DNA of 64,000 bases from Alphaproteobacteria bacterium (GTDB lineage Bacteria > Pseudomonadota > Alphaproteobacteria > Micavibrionales > Micavibrionaceae). Of this stretch, positions 29,101 through 35,489 are shown piece by piece. Numbering within the stretch: the stretch's first letter is position 1; each line of letters opens with the position of its first letter. The position numbers and the translations under genes were made by a program. Under the pieces are notes generated by a model. The model was not told the DNA's origin, did no database searches, and was given only the letters and a program-made list of their open reading frames with translations. The stretch is taken from assembly GCA_020442385.1 (NCBI GenBank), contig JAGRKE010000002.1, forward strand, positions 434,001 to 498,000. Reading direction: 5' to 3'.

Positions 29101-29401
29101 TACCGGCCACGGTTCTGACGAGCTGTATCTTGTAGGAACAAATAACGGACACTTCTCCGAGAAGTATATCTTGAAAGGAACGGCAGTCAGCGATACTCAA
29201 GATAGTCCGAAATTCTTGAATGAAGAAGGTAATGAGCTGATTAAAAAACGCAATGAGATGGTTTTCAATATCGAGGAAATCTCAGGCACAGCCATGGAAG
29301 ATCAGAACTTCGACATCAAGACCCGCAAGCTGAATGCGGCTGATCTGGACAAGATCATGACACTGAAGGCTGAGAAAAGCTTCGACGCCCCTGTCGCATA
29401 A
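23111..29401 (+). CDS. Giant 2096-aa protein with octad repeats and coiled coils
   Basis: Uninterrupted frame of 2096 codons, no family recognised and no signal peptide. Seen in order: polar N-terminus (1-195), hydrophobic segment (about 205-230), 8-residue repeats (248-400), a second hydrophobic/Gly-rich part (400-510), a highly charged coiled-coil stretch (537-640), a large mixed region with aromatic-rich YQYNRPNREF near 1055, a hydrophobic patch near 1184, long E/K/A coiled-coil regions (about 1265-1420 and 1490-1620), a Gly-rich double membrane-type segment (about 1683-1737), another coiled coil (about 1787-1897), and an Asn/Asp/Gly-rich C-terminus. The coiled coils, if in line, would make a very long molecule. 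Located in a cytoplasm- or membrane-associated structure by inference only. It shares a locus with small unknown proteins and lies between purH and lepA. Confidence 0.85.
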   Translation: MTSDDTINKNASGGRDFSFRNIGRPSHRIAQGLVGEKDPEAAERAERWGKNGAGFDGMPFLDEDFDYDKIEDKTADGKLKHPEYKNAREQYIRAAKLLYELTDNYRNDGNSYNGRAKDWDDDRWIKFGKREMGWFTHNAIGLGKWYVRLERFKDQAEELEKAGKTEEAAAINKRIQAFGYLMELHEHSETDVFGEDGLNFLYRGLVTDPLTIGGIVASFFTFGGASAAVEAGKQTSKLAVMTLIKSTIKKGITTGVEKSIEKGVQESIESLAKKGVEKSIIKGVEKSIIEGLKTAGKKGLEKGIEKGLQTGVKETADMAIEASIKKIVENGIKQGAKQGSEKALQQALKQAEKEGLKKTSIRVIEQSIKKGVALAEKEGLKAGLENGLKMASKKALTASIKNAAFGHAFFPTLFRKGAGGGLKATFKNRSAFALAENTATGFYFDYGMQNARIALGLQDKYNVWQSLIATGMGAVFGESMGAGMRGLGKTYSRTVKPKFQNVWSNYKINTAKYKADENPNGNSILGGLESRFGSLAKKIEYNQIMKDASKAEQRLRDAKFKLDMEKGIAKKKARKAEALKDSAKRGPKAEADAEKAAERLKRAEEKFKKAETDYKNKAEAAEEAIEAMEDDAIAKAAASGKKKKLGEVPEYKRGIDKFKILMRRNLNPLKLFTNWAPVRNMAMNSIPVVRPVVDAVDRMMGGFATGKALKKNSFIRKVQNLQDNILKALDEGKGTDEVRGIIDTFATNNKAEFEKLQKDLVKFRDALDAEYITVEDIESSTRLNRFIKAMPDTLFPGVHIRTGVNKEQKAALLSFVDDMQEIAVDLQKGASGKNGKQMLATAEKVISKEVTTDELRNSVDGFSHANLVVDNAETRITGKWRRTNDRANRQWKKALERSIQEGYYNKEHHTGKPRKLFGEGGLARENMEEQWQNKVLPFFETIAQKDESGNITSVNWLDTNVATFADFLKEFFDVGMGHDVPYMLDEIMRRMQKVGGKPVEPLPGSATLAESLKRLGNYEGNPQYKKFVDDIQRQVELLKAGKPGAYKKIWGPYQYNRPNREFYARRSYPLRFAYRYNYTTWHGFSTPGVNFGLDYFIFTPLKRSGAWLLGAKKAGLDLDAYAVKAKPDIQWMGENGNILGNVRRSFIRIGSMGLLNDIHFKTDGKWTMPWRWVNTTPLGKYTLAGGTIYAAGALLNQGWMKSFGGWFADTTSTPSQIGYNTTLGTFGIDPIFEAPFDGQEAPKTPEEFPGAVAKQASSITALQIQLETYNEMITEGQQGAEEGKKIFVEQQYAPVIKAGRKLITEQTDNLNQAKRSLESAKKTISIQEKILKKLDEKNTIENLEDAYNSARDDYKNAVDATRKEALKGVMDSNEKAWSNAIKTKEAAQGTLEKAQTKKTEAEQTINTIQTALKDSAADIGKILGAMEEKDVNTLLDNSPELDAILKGQALPTYIPGAAAAGQPLPEEEQKLVTSAMQKIAAAEAAGKQPDLTEAEQKALEKALKAAQEKFEKDLSSAREKVKAGKGMELTADEKAAWDTAMVNALAKVEKGEKLTAAEIAMLQEAKVALDSMDKDSLSEDHKKLLENVDSALKSNSAKTDPKNEEEKSDPENDDGGDGSSLFGRDTSDKVNRAANGLLDTILPNGESAEISNTLNNTGTLLKSAFYNAKDIGVGAFKSLKGSAGGRTALGIGGGLLASWLGMSLIGGWLDNTIGKIPFAGSLLKFVVRVAMFFGGWKITENLLQSDSNGKHVPTNELNLNGSNPELGAGNEVGGENTVVISDEQTHINKAQKTLDDTLQSLKDARESIAEKIENLKKETGKEEEIQKLEDAKTKLEENIKTLEGERDTNASIENMKTIQTKIEELRAAGDKDAEIEKLQQQLIQEEEQLNDQMKAYKDGAKEALTGTGVTIAATDGDEGKGSTDSGSFDKKKALKSNAADMIGKNDTMLADVYIEQEDELEEDLENAKVSYMGKIQSSKGGNATTVAIVNGQAVTLNTGHGSDELYLVGTNNGHFSEKYILKGTAVSDTQDSPKFLNEEGNELIKKRNEMVFNIEEISGTAMEDQNFDIKTRKLNAADLDKIMTLKAEKSFDAPVA
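23852..24310 (+). repeat. Octapeptide repeats in the giant protein
   Basis: Residues 248-400 have a clear 8-residue period with Gly at a fixed position and a hydrophobic residue after it: KKGVEKSI, IKGVEKSI, IEGLKTAG, KKGLEKGI, EKGLQTGV and so on, degrading toward ENGLKMAS and KKALTASI. About 18 units. Gly positions 251, 275, 283, 291, 299, 307, 331, 339, 355, 371, 379 and 387 show the phase. The DNA repeats (for example GGTGTTGAAAAAAGCATC) support recent tandem expansion at the 5' end of the array. Confidence 0.75.
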
Positions 29402-29413
29402 GGAAACACGCTT

Positions 29414-29473
29414 ATGAGCCTGAAATTCATCAATCAACGTAACGCTTTATCCTTCACCACGCAGGTGGTATGA
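29414..29473 (+). CDS. 19-aa peptide frame coupled to the next gene
   Basis: MSLKFINQRNALSFTTQVV, preceded by AAGGAAAC just after the giant-gene stop. Its TGA overlaps the ATGATG that starts the next gene, so it could be a coupling or leader peptide. A similar short frame (29958-30065) precedes the second paralog, with FIN and a following N/T-L pattern in common. Real translation is uncertain. Confidence 0.3.
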   Translation: MSLKFINQRNALSFTTQVV

Positions 29474-29946
29474 TGGGCTGGGGATGTGTTGCATATGCGG
29501 CCTCCCGCACCACCAACACACCCGAAGCCATTCTGGCGCAGATGATCATGGCAAATACAGACGAAAAGAAAGCAAGCAGCAAATCCGGCAAAGGCTCCAT
29601 GAAGGGAGACTTCAAGCCCGGCGCGGCTGGCGAGCCCGTAGGCGTGCTTTTTAAGCCCGATGAGCTGGATATCTACGTGAACAAGGTCACGCATGAGGCC
29701 TATATCTTCCACGGTAAAGAGGTGGATTATGAGAGCCTGGAGCGCTTGGAATATGACCCGCTGGACCACAGCGTCGATGTGATTAAAAAGGACGGATCTG
29801 CGATGGATTTGGGGGTTAAAATTCAATGGCTTGTGCGCCCTTATTTCACAAAAGCGGAGCAGATTAACATTGTGCGGACAAAAGACGGTGATTCAATCGA
29901 TGGAACTATTATCCCATTGATACATAAGGATAAAAAAAAGAATTAA
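29470..29946 (+). CDS. Hypothetical protein, paralog A
   Basis: 158 aa (a second ATG at 29473 is equally possible). The N-terminal 50 residues are Ala/Ser/Lys-rich. The C-terminal 100 residues share a pattern with the protein at 30071: hydrophobic strand, FHGK, LEYDP, a Gly-containing turn, then IIPLIHK at the end. No family recognised; a small beta-rich domain is likely. It overlaps a 19-aa frame upstream and follows the giant gene by 68 bp, probably in one transcript. Confidence 0.65.
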   Translation: MMGWGCVAYAASRTTNTPEAILAQMIMANTDEKKASSKSGKGSMKGDFKPGAAGEPVGVLFKPDELDIYVNKVTHEAYIFHGKEVDYESLERLEYDPLDHSVDVIKKDGSAMDLGVKIQWLVRPYFTKAEQINIVRTKDGDSIDGTIIPLIHKDKKKN

Positions 29947-29957
29947 AATGAGGAAAA

Positions 29958-30065
29958 ATGCAATTTATTAACCATAATACTTTGCATCAAAAGAAAACCT
30001 CGTGGTACAATATTAGGACGGTAGTTTTAAAGGGGTGTGGTTCCCGAAATATGGTGTATAATTAG
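29958..30065 (+). CDS. 35-aa peptide frame before paralog B
   Basis: Starts MQFINHNTLHQKKTSWYNIR with a strong GAGGAAAA ribosome binding site, ends at TAG 30063-30065, 5 nt before the ATG of the next gene. Its beginning resembles the 19-aa frame at 29414 (KFINQRNAL against QFINHNTL), as if a two-gene unit had been duplicated. Translation is plausible but unproven. Confidence 0.35.
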   Translation: MQFINHNTLHQKKTSWYNIRTVVLKGCGSRNMVYN

Positions 30066-30070
30066 CCACC

Positions 30071-30436
30071 ATGAACGAAAATAACGACATAGAACCACAA
30101 AAGCCACCCGTAGGAAATCTGGTTGATTTCGTCTATGGCGTGAATGAAACAAACCCCCTTCATGTTGAAGTTGCCGTCGACGAGAAAGGCAGAGTGGTCG
30201 TTTTTCATGACAAGCCTTTCAGATGTGATGTGAATTGGTACGAATACGACGTAGAGACAAGTAAACTGAGTTTTATTTTAGAGGAAGGTGAGATCAGAAA
30301 TTTGGCAATGACTTTGGAGCCGATAATTTCAAAGAATATGCAGAATTCTCACCAAATATTAACTATTTTGCTGGATGATGAAACAGGTGAAGCAAAAGAA
30401 GGCAATTATATACCGCTCATAATCCATCAATCATAA
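30071..30436 (+). CDS. Hypothetical protein, paralog B
   Basis: 121 aa, soluble, acidic. It shares with the 29470 product the ordered pattern VVVFHDK, WYEYD, EEGE turn and YIPLIIH near the C-terminus, so the two are probably diverged tandem duplicates. No known domain recognised. No obvious ribosome binding site at the ATG, but the 35-aa frame ends 5 nt upstream and could feed ribosomes by coupling. Confidence 0.65.
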   Translation: MNENNDIEPQKPPVGNLVDFVYGVNETNPLHVEVAVDEKGRVVVFHDKPFRCDVNWYEYDVETSKLSFILEEGEIRNLAMTLEPIISKNMQNSHQILTILLDDETGEAKEGNYIPLIIHQS

Positions 30437-30500
30437 AAAGCCCCGCGCAAAAGCGGGCGGTGTGTAAAAAACTAAAAAAGGTAAGACAGAGGAGTGAATA

Positions 30501-30671
30501 ATGGTAATCGATCTTAAAAGTACATTTCAGGGACAAGCTGAGCTTCACCACCATGATGGCAGCATCACAGCAACCTTCACAAAGGCTTCACAGGACTTAA
30601 AACCAAATCCAGAGCTTCAGCAAGAGCTGGCTCAGAATATTGCAAAGCCGACTGATTTCAATATGAACTAG
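30501..30671 (+). CDS. 56-aa hypothetical protein
   Basis: Too short for usual cut-offs but preceded by a very strong GAGGAG 8 nt before the ATG. The product starts MVIDLKSTFQGQAELHHHDG, contains a Thr-rich strand (SITATFTKAS) and ends in a polar helix (ELQQELAQNIAK). Soluble, no family recognised. It is the last gene of the accessory locus; an inverted repeat GGAGCG/CGCTCC follows the stop. Confidence 0.55.
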   Translation: MVIDLKSTFQGQAELHHHDGSITATFTKASQDLKPNPELQQELAQNIAKPTDFNMN

Positions 30672-30757
30672 GAGCGCTTTCCCGCTCCCTAAATAATCAC
30701 TCCTCATTTTTAATGGGCGCTTGAATTTACGCGTGAATCTGCGTATTGATAGCGCCC

Positions 30758-32578
30758 ATGTCACATACGCTAGAGCATATTCGAAACTTCGCGATCATCG
30801 CGCATATCGACCACGGTAAATCCACCCTGGCCGACCGCCTGATTCAGACCTGCGGCGGTCTGGAAGAGCGCGAGATGACCGAACAGGTATTGGACAACAC
30901 CGATATCGAGCGCGAGCGCGGCATCACCATCAAGGCGCAGACCGTGCGTCTGGAATATACCGCCAAGGATGGCATCACATACCAGCTCAATTTAATGGAT
31001 ACGCCGGGGCACGTGGATTTCTCCTACGAGGTTTCGCGCTCTCTGGCCTCGTGTGAGGGCTCTATCCTTGTTGTGGACGCCACGCAAGGGGTGGAGGCGC
31101 AAACGCTCGCCAACGTCTATATGGCGATTGAAAACGACCATGAAATCGTGCCCGCGATCAATAAAATCGACCTCCCCAGCGCGGATGTCGACTTCGCCAA
31201 GCAACAGATTGAGGAAGTCATCGGACTGGATGCCAGTGGCGCCGTCCCCTGCTCCGGCAAGACCGGCGCGGGCATTCATGACCTGCTGGAGGCGATTTGC
31301 ACCACCCTGCCCCCGCCAAAGGAGGGCGACCGCAACGCGCCAACCAAGGCATTGCTGGTCGACTCATGGTATGACATTTATCTCGGCGTTGTGGTTCTGG
31401 TGCGCGTGGTCGATGGCACGCTGCGCAAGGGCCAGCGCATTAAATTCATGAGCAACGGCAAGATGCGTGAGATTGACCGCGTGGGTATGTTCACGCCCAA
31501 GCACGTGCTGCTGGACGAACTCGGCCCCGGTGAAATGGGTTTTATCACCGCATCCATCAAAGACATTTCCGAGACCAATGTCGGTGATACGATTACCGAT
31601 GAGAAGCGCCCGTGCGCGGAAAAACTTCCCGGTTTTAAACCCTCTATTCCCATGGTTTTCTGCTCCTTCTACCCGGCCGATGCGGGTGATTTTGAAAAGC
31701 TGCGCGAGAGCTTGGGCAAGGTGCGCCTCAATGATGCATCCCTGCATTACGAGATGGAAAGCAGCCAAGCGCTCGGCCTCGGTTTCCGCTGCGGCTTCCT
31801 TGGATTGCTGCATATGGAGATTATCCAAGAGCGTCTGAGCCGCGAATTTGATCTGGACCTCATCCCCACCGCGCCGAGCGTGGTTTATAAAATCAACATG
31901 ACGAACGGCGAGCAGATCGAGCTTTATAACCCTGTCGATCTGCCCGATGTTGTGAAAATCAAAACCATTGAAGAGCCGTGGATCAGGGCGACCATCCTTG
32001 TGCCCGACGAATATCTCGGCGGCCTTTTGAAACTCTGCCAAGACCGCCGCGGTGTGCAGGAACAGCTCACCTATGTCGGCTCCGGCAGCAATGCCCGCGC
32101 GATGCTGGTCTACCGCCTGCCGCTCAACGAAGTGGTGTTTGATTTTTATGACCGCCTGAAAAGCCTGTCGAAGGGTTATGCCAGCTTCGATTACGAGCTG
32201 GATGGCTATGGCGAGAATGATCTGGTCAAACTTGAAATTCGCGTGAATGAAGAACCCGTCGATGCGCTGGCGATGATTGTCCACCGCGACAGCGCCGAGA
32301 CGCGCGGACGCGGCATGTGCGAACGCCTGAAAGACCTCATCCCGCGCCAGATGTTTAAAATCGCCATTCAGGCGGCCATCGGTGGTAAAATCATCGCGCG
32401 TGAAAACGTCTCCGCGCTGCGCAAGGACGTCACCGCAAAATGTTACGGCGGCGACGTATCACGCAAGAAAAAGCTGCTGGAGAAGCAGAAAAAAGGGAAA
32501 GCCAAAATGCGCCAATACGGCAATGTTGAAATTCCGCAATCCGCCTTCATCGCCGCTCTCAAAATGGGGGATGAGTGA
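30758..32578 (+). CDS. lepA: Elongation factor 4 (LepA), ribosome back-translocase GTPase
   Basis: 606 aa membrane-associated GTPase that acts on stalled ribosomes. G1 [12 protein letters not shown], switch [11 protein letters not shown]4 NKIDLP, and the LepA-specific C-terminal domain with [18 protein letters not shown] and NVEIPQSAF. The ATG at 30758 gives the conserved [20 protein letters not shown] beginning; an upstream TTG would add four residues. The stop overlaps the next ATG by one base (TGATG). Confidence 0.97.
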   Translation: MSHTLEHIRNFAIIAHIDHGKSTLADRLIQTCGGLEEREMTEQVLDNTDIERERGITIKAQTVRLEYTAKDGITYQLNLMDTPGHVDFSYEVSRSLASCEGSILVVDATQGVEAQTLANVYMAIENDHEIVPAINKIDLPSADVDFAKQQIEEVIGLDASGAVPCSGKTGAGIHDLLEAICTTLPPPKEGDRNAPTKALLVDSWYDIYLGVVVLVRVVDGTLRKGQRIKFMSNGKMREIDRVGMFTPKHVLLDELGPGEMGFITASIKDISETNVGDTITDEKRPCAEKLPGFKPSIPMVFCSFYPADAGDFEKLRESLGKVRLNDASLHYEMESSQALGLGFRCGFLGLLHMEIIQERLSREFDLDLIPTAPSVVYKINMTNGEQIELYNPVDLPDVVKIKTIEEPWIRATILVPDEYLGGLLKLCQDRRGVQEQLTYVGSGSNARAMLVYRLPLNEVVFDFYDRLKSLSKGYASFDYELDGYGENDLVKLEIRVNEEPVDALAMIVHRDSAETRGRGMCERLKDLIPRQMFKIAIQAAIGGKIIARENVSALRKDVTAKCYGGDVSRKKKLLEKQKKGKAKMRQYGNVEIPQSAFIAALKMGDE

Positions 32579-33425
32579 TGAGCCGCGGCTGGGCGAAAAT
32601 TCTGCACGGTGTAAACACCACCCTCACCGCGCCCCTCTCGCCGCGTCAAAAAGCAAAAACACTCGCGCGCCTTGGCAACCACCTGCTTGAAAGCGGGCAT
32701 AAGCGCATCACCACCAAACATGGCGATCTGCAATTGCTGGCCGGACTGGGCGCGGAAATCGCCAGCGCCGTACAAAGCTTCTTCAGCGACGAACCTGAAA
32801 CCTTGTATTTCATCGACGAGCATATCCAGCCCGGCGAGCTGTTCTGGGATATCGGCGCGAATATCGGCCTGTACAGCCTCTACGCGGCGCAGCGCGGGAT
32901 TGAGGTTGATGCGTTCGAGCCCAGCGGCATTAATTTCGGAATTTTGATCCGCCATATCTTCATGAACACGCTGGATGCCCACATCAACCCCTATTGCATT
33001 GCCCTGTCCGATTATAACGGCCTTGGCCGCCTCAATATGAACAGCGCCGATGCGGGCCATGCCTCTAACGCGCTGAATGAAAGCCGCGACCAGCACAAAG
33101 ATTTCGCCCCCGCCTACAGCCAGGGCACAATCAGCATCACCGGCGATGACTTCGCCAGCCGGTATGATCGATGGCCCGACCATATCAAGCTGGATGTGGA
33201 TGGGATTGAACCGCTGATTTTAAAAGGCATGCCGAACGTTTTAAACAAAGCCAAATCGGTTCTGGTTGAGATTGAGGGCCGCAACGCCGCCCACGATCAA
33301 GACATCCTCACCATGCTTGAACAGGCCGGCCTGTCCGAACACCCCCTCTCCTTTGAAGGCGGCAAACAACGCAACCGCCTGTTTGTGCGAGAGCGCGCCG
33401 CGATCGAGATGGGGGATGAGTGATG
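32564..33425. repeat. 17-bp direct repeats at the two junctions of the FkbM gene
   Basis: ATGGGGGATGAGTGATG is present at 32564-32580 (lepA end/FkbM start) and at 33409-33425 (FkbM end/OLD start). Both copies encode the C-terminal MGDE and carry the TGATG stop/start overlap. MGDE fits the natural LepA end (ALKMGDE). The repeat suggests that a gene was gained here by duplication of the coupled junction. Confidence 0.65.
32578..33423 (+). CDS. FkbM-family methyltransferase
   Basis: 281 aa SAM-dependent methyltransferase. SAM motif I FWDIGANIGLYSLYAA, acidic residue in EVDAFEPSG, and the family signature IKLDVDGIEPLILKGM. FkbM enzymes usually O-methylate sugars or other small molecules; the substrate is unknown. 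The start is the ATG at 32578 inside the TGATG overlap with lepA. Base use is like lepA rather than the AT-rich gene that follows. Confidence 0.88.
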   Translation: MSRGWAKILHGVNTTLTAPLSPRQKAKTLARLGNHLLESGHKRITTKHGDLQLLAGLGAEIASAVQSFFSDEPETLYFIDEHIQPGELFWDIGANIGLYSLYAAQRGIEVDAFEPSGINFGILIRHIFMNTLDAHINPYCIALSDYNGLGRLNMNSADAGHASNALNESRDQHKDFAPAYSQGTISITGDDFASRYDRWPDHIKLDVDGIEPLILKGMPNVLNKAKSVLVEIEGRNAAHDQDILTMLEQAGLSEHPLSFEGGKQRNRLFVRERAAIEMGDE

Positions 33426-35132
33426 GCGCTTTATGAAGAAGTCAAATCTATAGGAGTAGCCAACCACAAATGCTTTGATTCTCCACCGCAAGGTTTTGAA
33501 GAGATAAAGCCAATAAACATTATAATTGGAAGAAACAGCAGCGGTAAATCTAGCCTTCTTGATCTAATTGAATATGCCGTATGGTTGTCTAAAAAAAACT
33601 ACAATGGGGAACGTAAAGAACAAGTTCTGCAACAATGCAAAAAAGGGAAAAACAACCAACAAACACTAATAGTTACCAGACAGCCTATTTTGGAAGAATA
33701 CTTTCCGAAGCTTTTTGATATGAGACAACCTCAAGGGAGACAATTCGCGCAGCAGTGTTTTGGTAATGACATTTTTTGCTCATTAGAATTAGATGGAAAT
33801 TACAAGTTTATAAATTATTCCTTTAATGCAACAGGCAATATATGGGAGGACAACGGAAAACGCCTAGCGGGCATACTAAAAAATCCTTTCATAGGGCTTG
33901 AGGTAAAAAAAATATCTGCCGAACGTGCCGTAGAACCCGAAGGGGCACACAGCAACCCTTTATTACCATCAGGACAAGGTTTAACGAACTTATACAGAAA
34001 GTATTTAAATGAGTTAGATCGCCCTACAGATCTTGTGGAAAAAGTAATTTTAGATGATCTCAATTTAATCATGAGCCCAGATGCTCATTATTCTCGGATA
34101 TACATTCAGCAACTTGGTGAAGGAAGAGATAGCTGGGAACTGCAGCTAAAAGAAGACGATAAGGGAACTGTTAAGCTTTCCGACAGCGGATCGGGATTGA
34201 AAACAGTTTTATTTGTTCTCGCATATATTCATCTTGTCCCAGATTTAGAAAAAAAGACTTTAAATAAATATGTTTTTCTTTTTGAAGAGCTTGAAAACAA
34301 TTTACATCCAGCATTACAAAGACGACTTCACAAATATATACGTGACAAATGCAAAAAACATAAATGCACTTTTTTTATGACCACGCATTCGAACGTGGTA
34401 ATTGATATTTATGGACAAGACCCGATCTCACAAATTGTTCATGTAACACATGATGGCAAAAGCTCCGTTGCAAATACGGTGAAAACCTATGTTCAAAACA
34501 AGGGAATACTGGATGACCTCGATGTAAGGGCAAGCGACTTACTGCAATCAAACGGTATCATATGGGTAGAAGGGCCATCGGACAGATTATATTTTAACCG
34601 TTGGATAGAACTTTTTTCTGGAGGAGAGCTTAAAGAAAATATCCATTATCAGTGCATTCCTTATGGCGGGCGATTGCTTGCTCACTTGGATGCAAACGAT
34701 CCAGATGTCGACCCGCAAGAACTAGTAAAAATATTAAGAGTTAATTCTAACGCTATCATAATGATAGATAGTGACTTTAGCCCATCTAAGCAAAACTTGA
34801 GCTCAACAAAGCAAAGGATTGCACAAGAAATATCCAATATGAATGGCCTTGCCTGGGTTACAGAAGGAAAAGAGATAGAAAACTATATCCCTAAACAGGC
34901 AATTCAGCAGCTTTATTCTAAGTGTGGTAAACAAGTAGGAAAATTCCAATCCTTTCCTGAATATTTAAACAAATGGGAAAAAGGTGCAGGTGAAAAATTC
35001 AAAAGAGGCAAACCTATGTTTGCAGAAAAAATTATTCCTCATATTACTTTGGAAGATTCAAAACGTATGCATGATTTAGAAGAACGCATGAATGAATGCA
35101 TTAGCTATATAAAAAATTGGAACAAATTGTAA
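33423..35132 (+). CDS. OLD-family ATPase with TOPRIM nuclease domain
   Basis: 569 aa. ABC-type ATPase: Walker A GRNSSGKS (36-43), signature-like LSDSGSGLKTVLF, Walker B FLFEELENNLHP (about 284-295), H-loop MTTHSNVV. Then TOPRIM: WVEGPSDRLYF (Glu about 383) and IIMIDSDFSP (about 445-454), and EGKEIENYIP. This layout matches class 1 overcoming-lysogenization-defect nucleases, several of which act in phage defence. The gene is distinctly AT-rich compared with lepA and the FkbM gene and is coupled to the latter by TGATG, so horizontal gain is likely. Confidence 0.88.
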   Translation: MALYEEVKSIGVANHKCFDSPPQGFEEIKPINIIIGRNSSGKSSLLDLIEYAVWLSKKNYNGERKEQVLQQCKKGKNNQQTLIVTRQPILEEYFPKLFDMRQPQGRQFAQQCFGNDIFCSLELDGNYKFINYSFNATGNIWEDNGKRLAGILKNPFIGLEVKKISAERAVEPEGAHSNPLLPSGQGLTNLYRKYLNELDRPTDLVEKVILDDLNLIMSPDAHYSRIYIQQLGEGRDSWELQLKEDDKGTVKLSDSGSGLKTVLFVLAYIHLVPDLEKKTLNKYVFLFEELENNLHPALQRRLHKYIRDKCKKHKCTFFMTTHSNVVIDIYGQDPISQIVHVTHDGKSSVANTVKTYVQNKGILDDLDVRASDLLQSNGIIWVEGPSDRLYFNRWIELFSGGELKENIHYQCIPYGGRLLAHLDANDPDVDPQELVKILRVNSNAIIMIDSDFSPSKQNLSSTKQRIAQEISNMNGLAWVTEGKEIENYIPKQAIQQLYSKCGKQVGKFQSFPEYLNKWEKGAGEKFKRGKPMFAEKIIPHITLEDSKRMHDLEERMNECISYIKNWNKL

Positions 35133-35210
35133 AAACTTTCACTTTATCTTGTCCAATAAGGAATAATATCCTATAATCAATCCCGATAGACGCCTTCGTG
35201 CGTCCGCCAG

Positions 35211-35244
35211 TCCTCCGAAGCCTTGTGCTAAGGAGGATTTTTTT
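35211..35244 (+). terminator. Terminator downstream of the OLD gene
   Basis: TCCTCC (35211-35216) pairs with GGAGGA (35232-35237), followed by seven T residues. It would end the lepA-FkbM-OLD transcript. Confidence 0.65.
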
Positions 35245-35253
35245 ATGGGCCTT

Positions 35254-35319
35254 CGTCATTGCGAGCGTAGCGAAGCAATCCATGGATTGCCGCGTCGGCT
35301 ACGCCTCCTCGCAATGACG
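35254..35319. repeat. Dispersed palindromic repeat (CGTCATTGCGAG...CTCGCAATGACG)
   Basis: CGTCATTGCGAG (35254-35265) is inverted at 35308-35319, with a central palindrome GCAATCCATGGATTGC (35275-35290). This resembles a well-known dispersed intergenic palindrome of alphaproteobacterial and some other genomes. It follows directly after a terminator, a typical location. Confidence 0.75.
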
Positions 35320-35489
35320 GATTGGGAACGCTAAGGGAGTGGGCCCGGTGGGCCCATCTGCCCTAACGCGTTGAGCCAGCACGAAAGCGGCGGACCCGCG
35401 CGGGTCCAGATGGGCCCGAATTTATCCTTTCGCCGCGCGGCGCTATATCCTATGATGCCCGCATCGAATTTGAACCAGAGGAGACCCGC

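Larger units (their letters stand above)
35133..35489. other. Palindrome-rich intergenic region
   Basis: 357 bp with no gene. In order it holds a small hairpin (GACGC/GCGTC, 35188-35204), a terminator (35211-35244), a 66-bp dispersed-type palindrome (35254-35319), GGGCCC-containing inverted repeats near 35341-35357, and the 16-bp perfect palindrome GGACCCGCGCGGGTCC (35392-35407). The last 30 bp carry the ribosome binding site of the SIMPL gene. Confidence 0.7.

Noticed and set aside
23111..29401. Giant protein as a phage tape measure or internal virion protein
   Set aside because: The phage module is 22 kb away, there are no phage genes next to it, and octad repeats plus several membrane-type segments do not fit.
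30437..30460. CCCGC/GCGGG hairpin after the gene at 30071
   Set aside because: Short stem and no U-run; not enough for a terminator call.
31364..32284. 306-aa minus-strand frame opposite lepA
   Set aside because: Mirror of the conserved lepA coding sequence; no start signals.
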